27,018 nt of DNA. Origin: JBGPIK01 sp041484845. GTDB lineage: Bacteria > Desulfobacterota > Binatia > UBA9968. The stretch spans positions 1-27,018 of the forward strand of contig JBGPIK010000041.1 of the NCBI GenBank assembly GCA_041484845.1, given 5' to 3'. The notes under the pieces were generated by a model. It searched no databases and had not been told where the DNA came from. It saw nothing but the letters and a program-made list of their open reading frames with translations. Shown here piece by piece: positions 22,265 through 27,018 of this stretch. The position numbers and the translations under genes are program-made. Each line of letters opens with the position of its first letter. The first letter of the stretch is position 1.

Positions 22265-22410
22265 CTGAATTTTTCTTACTTTTCGCGTTCAAATGACCCG
22301 GATATTTCTTGAGGCTTGGAAAAGATTGGCGCCCGGTCCAACAAATTGGAAAATGAATCAAACAGACTTACAAAAGAGGCGTGAGTAAAAATCAGATGCG
22401 GGAATAAAAT

Positions 22411-22450
22411 AAAAAAAGCGCCTCTTCAGTTACAACACCGAAGAGGCGCT
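22411..22450 (-). terminator. Strong intrinsic terminator after the monoheme cytochrome gene
   Basis: A perfect 11-bp stem (AGCGCCTCTTC / GAAGAGGCGCT) with a 12-base loop is followed on the minus strand by seven or more T residues. It lies about 33 bases past the stop of the monoheme cytochrome gene, separating that unit from the operon at 22.2 kb. This is the clearest terminator in the window. Confidence 0.95.
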
Positions 22451-22482
22451 GAAAAACGCCCGCCACAAATTATTTTCCGCGA

Positions 22483-22848
22483 TTACTTGGCAAGACTACG
22501 AATGTAAGCGACGATGTCCGATATTTCCTGATCGTTTAATTTTTTGCCGCTAGCCGGCATGATCGGAGATTTTTTTTGCGACGACCCACCATCCTTAATG
22601 ATGTCAAACAAGAATTTGTCGCTGAGAGATTTCATCGCCTTGCCATCGGTGAAATCTCCCGGCTTTGGATTCAAAGCGGCCGCCGCCGGTCCGTCCCCTT
22701 TTCCTGCCACGCCATGACAACCGACGCAATTGGCGTCGTACTTTGCTTTTCCTGCTTTTGGATCTCCTTTTGTTTGAGCCAGCGCTAATCCCGACGCCAG
22801 CGAAACACCTAAGCCAACAGCAATGATAGATTTAAAATGTTTTTTCAT
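22483..22848 (-). CDS. Small monoheme cytochrome c (class I, c551/c552-like)
   Basis: Soluble periplasmic electron carrier of 121 residues: Sec signal peptide (1-24), CVGCH at Cys41, probable distal ligand Met97 in SPIMPASGK, and a C-terminal helix (ISDIVAYIRSLAK) typical of class I cytochrome c. AAGGTGG precedes the ATG. It is transcribed alone: a terminator-like structure separates it from the diheme gene and a strong terminator follows it. It probably accepts electrons from the ACIII or the Rieske complex and passes them to a terminal oxidase or reductase outside the window (inference). An FNR/CRP-like site upstream suggests control by oxygen or redox state. Confidence 0.93.
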   Translation of the reverse strand: MKKHFKSIIAVGLGVSLASGLALAQTKGDPKAGKAKYDANCVGCHGVAGKGDGPAAAALNPKPGDFTDGKAMKSLSDKFLFDIIKDGGSSQKKSPIMPASGKKLNDQEISDIVAYIRSLAK

Positions 22849-22936
22849 TATTCCACCTTTCTCTAATGTTTAGACGATAACTCTATAGCTTTTATTCGAG
22901 GCGACAAAAAAGCGCGATAATTTACTCGGGGAGCTC

Positions 22937-22979
22937 ACTATCAAGATTTGTGCACGATGTGAAAATTGTTTTTGAACAA
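22937..22979 (-). promoter_or_regulatory. FNR/CRP-family-like operator with a class II-spaced -10
   Basis: Minus-strand TTGTTCAAAAACAA (22966-22979) is a 14-bp palindrome with TTG/CAA outer half-sites, like FNR/DNR-family boxes (TTGAT-N4-ATCAA) but with T in place of the inner A. A GATAGT hexamer (22937-22942) lies 23 bases downstream, close to the 22 bases expected for an activator centred near -41.5. A start near 22930 would give a leader of about 80 bases. Both elements deviate from consensus, so this is tentative. Confidence 0.45.
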
Positions 22980-23161
22980 ATGACGGAGAGATCCTAACTG
23001 TCCAAGCCGCGCCGGCCTTCCGCAGACGAAAGCGTTTCACCGAAGTCTATGTGCAGGACCAAAAACAAATTGCCTCCCCGCTTTTGCTGAACCTAAATGT
23101 CATTGGATCACCGTGATTACAGTGACCAATATAATATCTGACGTTTCCCTGTCTATTGGCC

Positions 23162-23200
23162 AAAAAGCCCACGATAAACTTCCAATTAGAAGTGGCTTTT
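23162..23200 (-). terminator. Probable bidirectional terminator after the diheme cytochrome gene
   Basis: On the minus strand AAAAGCCAC pairs with GTGGGCTTTT with one bulged base, around a 19-base loop with a weak inner hairpin, 18 bases after the stop codon. The minus-strand T-run is short (five T, partly in the stem). On the plus strand the same hairpin is followed by a longer T-rich tract, although no rightward gene is present. It is likely to end the ACIII transcript, less clearly than the one at 22.4 kb. Confidence 0.5.
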
Positions 23201-23217
23201 CTTTTTTCTTCAGGGCT

Positions 23218-23883
23218 TCACTGTTTTTTAAGAATTTTAAGATACTCCACGATGTCGGTGATCTGTTGCTCGGTCAGAGTCGTCTTCCATTGCGGCATGT
23301 AAGGAGAACCGTGAAAGGTTTTCGCCGCTCCTTCAAAAATAGTCTGTTTGATCTGCGCCTCGTGTCCCTCAATGACGAAATCCTTGGATGTGAAGTCGCG
23401 CGGCTTCGCCCCCGTGAGGTTCTTTGCCGCCGGCCCGCGTCCAGTACCTTTAGCCCCATGACAAGACGCGCAGAAAGTATCGTAGATGTCCTTGCCCGCC
23501 GAAATGCTCACATGCTTACCGGGCAGCGATAAACTACGCATATAGGCGATGGCATCTTGCAGAGCATCCTTCTTCAAAACGTCTCCGATCACCATGGTTC
23601 TGTGGCTGGTAGCTGTTTGACCCTTCGTGTCTATGAGGCCCGACACGATTTCCAGGTCGGTTCTTTTTCCGAAAACACGAGTATCCGTAAGATCAGGCGG
23701 AGGATAAGCCAAGTACTTGCCGGCGGGCCCGTCGCCTCGACCATAGTTTCCGTGACACGTCCAGCACAGGCTCTTAAAAACTTCTTCACCTCGTTTGACA
23801 TCGCCCTTCGATCTCACCTGAGCCGCACTCGCGCTGGTCATGATTAGAAAGAAGCCAAAACACGCTAGGACACGAGATTTCAT
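23218..23883 (-). CDS. Diheme cytochrome c at the end of the ACIII operon
   Basis: Periplasmic cytochrome of 221 residues with a Sec signal (1-20) and two class I cytochrome domains: CWTCH at Cys40 and CASCH at Cys138. Probable distal Met ligands are in HRTMVIGD and SPYMPQWK. The two domains share GRGDGPAxKYL/GRGPAAKNL and YMRSL/YLKIL features, suggesting internal duplication. Its ATG overlaps the ActE-like stop (ATGA), so it is translated with the complex. An extra diheme carrier after the core ACIII genes may receive electrons from the ActE heme and pass them to an oxidase or to the monoheme cytochrome next door (inference). Confidence 0.9.
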   Translation of the reverse strand: MKSRVLACFGFFLIMTSASAAQVRSKGDVKRGEEVFKSLCWTCHGNYGRGDGPAGKYLAYPPPDLTDTRVFGKRTDLEIVSGLIDTKGQTATSHRTMVIGDVLKKDALQDAIAYMRSLSLPGKHVSISAGKDIYDTFCASCHGAKGTGRGPAAKNLTGAKPRDFTSKDFVIEGHEAQIKQTIFEGAAKTFHGSPYMPQWKTTLTEQQITDIVEYLKILKKQ

Positions 23884-24482
23884 TTTTCACCTCCTTGGAG
23901 GCGCCGCAGGTAAATGACAATCTCCCACCGTTCGCTCGGTCCCAGTGCCTCCCCCTGTGCGGGCATCAAAGGACCTCCGTCGGTTATCGTTTGATAGAGA
24001 AACCCGTCCGGTCGCTTGCGAATAACTTCAAGCGTGAGATCGGGGGGCGGAACAAACTTTGCTGCGACCGGACCGTCTCCCTTAGCTTCAAGCCCATGAC
24101 ACAGAGTGCAATAAATCTGGTACAATTTCTTCCCGTTCTCGACGGCGGCGGGGTTAGACTCGATGGGATTACGGAGCCTTTTCCCCGCCTCAACACGGTC
24201 CATGTGAAGCTCTTTTCCTTGCCTTGGGATTGAATTCTGAGGTATAGGCCGCGGCGCTTCTTGCGGTTTGATGGAAGGCTGCTTAACCATATCTGTACGC
24301 CAAACCCAGCCATGAGCCGGAGCAACCCGAATTAGGAGCAACGCCAGCATGGCTAGCAGGGGAGCGACCGACTTCCTCGCCTTGGGAGGAAAAGCCCGCA
24401 GCAACAAACTTCGGAGTTTAAAATCTTTTCTATCTATCACTGCAATTCCAGCGCTATTTCGAAGCCTACGCTTTAGATGCAT
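23880..24482 (-). CDS. actE: ActE-like monoheme cytochrome c subunit of alternative complex III
   Basis: Membrane-anchored monoheme cytochrome of about 200 residues. An N-terminal helix (about 38-54) precedes a Pro-rich linker (KPQEAPRPIPQNS) and a cytochrome c domain with CTLCH (Cys125, Cys128, His129) and likely ligand Met in GGPLMPAQG. The DMVxQPxxxP linker and short C-terminal cytochrome resemble ActE. I use the ATG at 24482, which overlaps the ActF-like gene by 17 bases; a longer frame reaches 24536 but would overlap by 71. The roughly 35 basic residues before the helix are unusual, so the true start might be further in, for example a GTG near 24440. It is flanked by ActF-like and diheme genes with overlaps on both sides. 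Confidence 0.85.
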   Translation of the reverse strand: MHLKRRLRNSAGIAVIDRKDFKLRSLLLRAFPPKARKSVAPLLAMLALLLIRVAPAHGWVWRTDMVKQPSIKPQEAPRPIPQNSIPRQGKELHMDRVEAGKRLRNPIESNPAAVENGKKLYQIYCTLCHGLEAKGDGPVAAKFVPPPDLTLEVIRKRPDGFLYQTITDGGPLMPAQGEALGPSERWEIVIYLRRLQGGEK

Positions 24483-25749
24483 TCTCGTCCGCTCTTTCAA
24501 TTTCCAGTTCAGCCGGCCGAGCAGCTTGCATGGCAAAAGGGATCACCGGAAATCTTGCCAAGAAAAATAAACAGCTCAAGCCGCACGCTCCGAAGAAACC
24601 CGCGGTTACGCCGAGCTCGATCCATCCAAGCGGGAGAGAATCGCTGTGCCACAGCGACGGCACGATCAGAACATATCGCTCCAGCCACATTCCACAGCCG
24701 ATCGCAATAGCTACCGCCGCCATGGCTTTCGGCACCTGCTTTGCCCGTCGGCTCAAAAAGACTAGAAAAGGGAAAAAAACGCTCAGTGCTAAAACGCTCC
24801 AGGAGAAAATCGCCCAGGGCATTTTCCAAACTCTTAGTATGATGAATTGGGTCTCTTCCGGTAGATTTCCATACCAGATCACAATGTACTGGGACCAAAT
24901 CATGGCCAAGTAAGTAAGGTCAAATCCTAGAAGTAGCCGTCCAAGATCCGAAAGCTGAGAGGGGGTTACGACTGAAGAACCGAGCTGCCGCTGTATCAGG
25001 ACGCACATCAACGTAACACCGGCAAGACCAAGGTAAAAAGTGCTGATGAAGAAATAGCCGCCGAACAGAGAGCTATACCAAAAAGGATCCAGCGCCATGA
25101 TCAAGTCAAAAGCCATAAACGTATAGGTCATGGGAAAAGCGATGAGAACTCCTGCGGCCATGATATCCATCCCGCGGCGACAACGCTGATTTTCTATTTC
25201 CTCCCCTTCCCACCCATCAATTATCCACTCGTAAAGCCAGCGCCGCGGTCCACGCTTGCGCTCCTGCGCCCAACCGACCTCTGGTCGAACCGAGTAGTAA
25301 ACAAAAAAGAGGCTCAAAACCGTGATCAGTCCAAGCCCCAGCCCGCCTCTGACGAAAATAAAGCGGGGATCAAACCAGGCTCCGCGAGCCGGGTTCAGGT
25401 CCCGCGCAGGCGAAAGAAACCTGTCCAGGGTAAAATAGAGCGGCAAGAAAAGCGCGCAATTTACCGGAAGAAACGCCACCATTACCTCGCCGCACCGGCG
25501 CACTGATGGTCCCCACTTGCCCCCCACAACGTGGTAGATGGCGGCGAACACCACTGCACCTTGCGCTACCCCACCCCAGAAAAGAAAGTTGATCAAGTAC
25601 GCCTGCCAACCTCGAAGAGGGTCCACTCTTAGAGCGAGAAAAAAGACCAGCGTACCGAATCCTAAAAGTGCGGCGAAAATTCCGCGCCACTTCGGCGATA
25701 CGTGGGAAAGTAATTTCCAGCTCTTTTCTCGCTCGAGTTCCAAAACCAT
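24466..25749 (-). CDS. actF: ActF-like NrfD-family membrane subunit of alternative complex III
   Basis: Polytopic protein of 427 residues with about ten predicted helices, matching the second NrfD-type subunit of alternative complex III. Landmarks: GWQAYLINFLFWGGVAQGAV, GGYFFISTFYLGLAG, WYGNLPEETQF and CGMWLERYVLIVPSL. The ATG at 25749 overlaps the ActD-like stop as TGATG with GAGG just upstream; a GTG one codon earlier is possible. The loop RKRGPRRWLYEWIIDGWEG is long and charged. In the described ACIII operons I recall, actE precedes actF; here F comes before E. It probably forms a structural or proton-path half of the membrane arm. Confidence 0.9.
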   Translation of the reverse strand: MVLELEREKSWKLLSHVSPKWRGIFAALLGFGTLVFFLALRVDPLRGWQAYLINFLFWGGVAQGAVVFAAIYHVVGGKWGPSVRRCGEVMVAFLPVNCALFLPLYFTLDRFLSPARDLNPARGAWFDPRFIFVRGGLGLGLITVLSLFFVYYSVRPEVGWAQERKRGPRRWLYEWIIDGWEGEEIENQRCRRGMDIMAAGVLIAFPMTYTFMAFDLIMALDPFWYSSLFGGYFFISTFYLGLAGVTLMCVLIQRQLGSSVVTPSQLSDLGRLLLGFDLTYLAMIWSQYIVIWYGNLPEETQFIILRVWKMPWAIFSWSVLALSVFFPFLVFLSRRAKQVPKAMAAVAIAIGCGMWLERYVLIVPSLWHSDSLPLGWIELGVTAGFFGACGLSCLFFLARFPVIPFAMQAARPAELEIERADENASKA

Positions 25750-26288
25750 CACCTCAGACCTTGGGATTCACTGTCTTGCCCTGTGCGGAGAATTTCTTCC
25801 GCGCCGGCATTTTTAAGTAGCGCAGTCACCGCTTCGTAATCCTTGTCTGCGCAACGGACCCACAGCCCGAACTGGTCTCCGGAAAAGCGCGGACTGTACG
25901 CTGGTTCGATGGCGACTTTCGGCAACCTTGCATTGAGCAGCATCCCACCCAGAGTCAGCAGTCCTCCGAACAAAATCGTCAGCTCAAAGACGATGACCAA
26001 AAACGGTGGTATCGAAACGATGGGTTTCCCCGCCGTGATCAAAGGGTAATACAACGAAGTAGCGATGGTCAGTGTGAAACCGACGAGACATCCGAGCAAA
26101 CAGCCCACCAGCGTAAAATAACGCACTGGGCTAGGAGGTTTTTCCAGCGCTTCGTCGATGGCATGATGAGGTACCGGAGAAAGGGCTTGGAGCTCTCGAT
26201 AGCCGGCCTCGCGCACTTGCTCGATGGCTTCAAGCAGGCTGTCGACGTAACGAAAACTCCCTACAAGGCCGGTAACGGAATTCGCCAT
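25749..26288 (-). CDS. actD: ActD-like DUF3341 subunit of alternative complex III
   Basis: Membrane protein of 179 residues: a soluble N-terminal domain with GLVGSFRYVDSLLEAIEQVR and LSPVPHHAIDEAL, two predicted helices (about 56-80 and 92-118) and a short C-terminal domain (PRFSGDQFGLWVRC) ending in an acidic, polar tail. This is the DUF3341 arrangement of ActD, which has no known cofactor. It sits one base after the ActC-like stop and overlaps the ActF-like start by one base, so the three are translationally linked. Confidence 0.93.
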   Translation of the reverse strand: MANSVTGLVGSFRYVDSLLEAIEQVREAGYRELQALSPVPHHAIDEALEKPPSPVRYFTLVGCLLGCLVGFTLTIATSLYYPLITAGKPIVSIPPFLVIVFELTILFGGLLTLGGMLLNARLPKVAIEPAYSPRFSGDQFGLWVRCADKDYEAVTALLKNAGAEEILRTGQDSESQGLR

Positions 26289-26289
26289 C

Positions 26290-27018
26290 TTAGTGCTCTC
26301 TATCCTGGTTCTTCATCGGAGGTGGCAATTCCTCTTTGACCTCCACGATGGAGATTACGGGCAAAAACTTTATGAACAAAAGAAACCAGAGGAAAAACCA
26401 GGCGAAGGCGCCAAGTGTGATGCTGATATCCACCCAGGTGGGAATGAACACACCCCACGAGTACGGATCGTATTCATGAGCCAGACCCGTCACGATGATC
26501 ACAAAACGCTCCATCCACATCCCAATATTGATCAAGATGGCGATGATGAGAAGCCACGGCGTGCTGGTTCGAATCCGTTTGATAAAGAACAGGAGCGGCA
26601 CGAGAGAGTTAAATAGGATCATAATCCAGAAGGGCACTGCGTATTCACCCGTTACCTGATAGGTAAAGTGCTGCCATTCGGGAATGTTATTGCTGTACCA
26701 CGCGATATAGGTTTCCACGCCGTACGCATAGCCGACGATGAGTCCGGTCAGGATAATGAGCTTGGCGAGATTCTCCAAGTGCTCTTGAGTCAGGTACGCA
26801 TCGAGGCGAAAAGCTCGCCTTAACGGGATCAGCAGCGTGATCACCATGGCCAATCCCGAATGGATCGCGCCAGCCACAAAGTAGGGCGCGAAAATCGTGC
26901 TGTGCCAACCGGCAACGATGGATTGGGCAAAGTCCCAGGAGACCACGCTGTGGACCGAGATGACGAGCGGGGTGGCCAGGGCCGCAAGAAAAACATAGGC
27001 AGCCTTGTAGTGCCGCCA
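26290..27018 (-). CDS. actC: ActC-like NrfD-family subunit of alternative complex III (N-terminus beyond window)
   Basis: C-terminal 242 residues of a polytopic quinone-binding subunit; the frame is open to the right edge. Family signatures match the complete NrfD homologue at 17186-18520: LVISVHSVVSWDFA, WHSTIFAPYFVAGAIHSG, NIGMWMERFVIIV and a charged tail. Also seen are YIAWYSNNIPEWQHF and FIPTWVDISITLGAFAWF. An internal Met in the HSVVSWD region could be mistaken for a start, but the upstream residues clearly continue the family pattern. ActA and ActB would be expected just beyond the right edge (inference). Confidence 0.92.
   Translation of the reverse strand, partial: WRHYKAAYVFLAALATPLVISVHSVVSWDFAQSIVAGWHSTIFAPYFVAGAIHSGLAMVITLLIPLRRAFRLDAYLTQEHLENLAKLIILTGLIVGYAYGVETYIAWYSNNIPEWQHFTYQVTGEYAVPFWIMILFNSLVPLLFFIKRIRTSTPWLLIIAILINIGMWMERFVIIVTGLAHEYDPYSWGVFIPTWVDISITLGAFAWFFLWFLLFIKFLPVISIVEVKEELPPPMKNQDREH

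Larger units (their letters stand above)
22849..23217. other. Intergenic region with promoter and terminator signals
   Basis: Nearly 370 bases between the diheme and monoheme cytochrome genes. It holds the terminator-like hairpin (23162-23200) near the diheme stop and the FNR/CRP-like site with a plausible -10 (22937-22979). No open frame on either strand has a credible ribosome site. The middle (about 22985-23155) shows nothing I can assign. Confidence 0.6.

Overview
The window is a dense respiratory electron-transfer locus from a Gram-negative, quinone-respiring bacterium. All but one of the recognised genes read leftward (minus strand). I count 59 c-type heme motifs in ten cytochrome genes, plus one apparent heme motif in each of two sensor kinases. 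Consensus sigma-54 promoters, strong Shine-Dalgarno sites, a b6-like cytochrome b, a Rieske protein and a NrfD-type complex fit lineages rich in multiheme cytochromes (Desulfobacterota-like, Methylomirabilota/NC10-like, Nitrospirota-like). The sequence alone does not settle the phylum. I saw no rRNA, tRNA, CRISPR array or mobile element.

Right end (about 22.5-27.0 kb): the 3' part of an alternative complex III (ACIII) operon, in the order ActC (cut by the window edge), ActD (DUF3341), ActF (second NrfD-like subunit), ActE (monoheme c), then a diheme cytochrome c. After a terminator-like hairpin comes a separately transcribed monoheme cytochrome c with an FNR/CRP-like site upstream. It ends in a very clear intrinsic terminator at about 22.4 kb.

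Centre (11.4-22.3 kb): a sigma-54 promoter at 22250-22264 appears to drive one tight operon. Its genes are a pentaheme cytochrome, a Tat-exported molybdopterin-oxidoreductase-like subunit, a four-cluster ferredoxin, a NrfD quinone-binding subunit (QrcABCD/ACIII-like order), a small membrane protein, two tandem paralogous cytochromes each made of four fused monoheme domains, a membrane-anchored nonaheme cytochrome, a Rieske protein and a b6-like cytochrome b. No cytochrome c1 or f is present; the multiheme cytochromes occupy that place. The layout suggests a combined NrfD-type plus Rieske/cytochrome-b respiratory assembly, probably menaquinone-linked.

Left-centre (4.0-10.9 kb): a second, perfect-core sigma-54 promoter (10922-10936) precedes an apparently frameshifted small membrane protein. 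Then come two tandem copies of a [multiheme cytochrome c + diheme cytochrome b] pair (11-heme + b, 9-heme + b), which resemble split CbcL-type inner-membrane electron conduits. A NarX/NarL-type two-component pair follows, whose kinase carries CHTCH in its sensor region.

Left end (0-4.0 kb): a lone plus-strand gene for a small membrane protein, a 13-heme NapC/NirT-type cytochrome, and the 5' part of an NtrB-like histidine kinase with CX4CH in its sensor domain. NtrB-like kinases usually partner with sigma-54 activators, so a cognate activator may lie just beyond the left edge and control the two sigma-54 promoters. That last link is inference.
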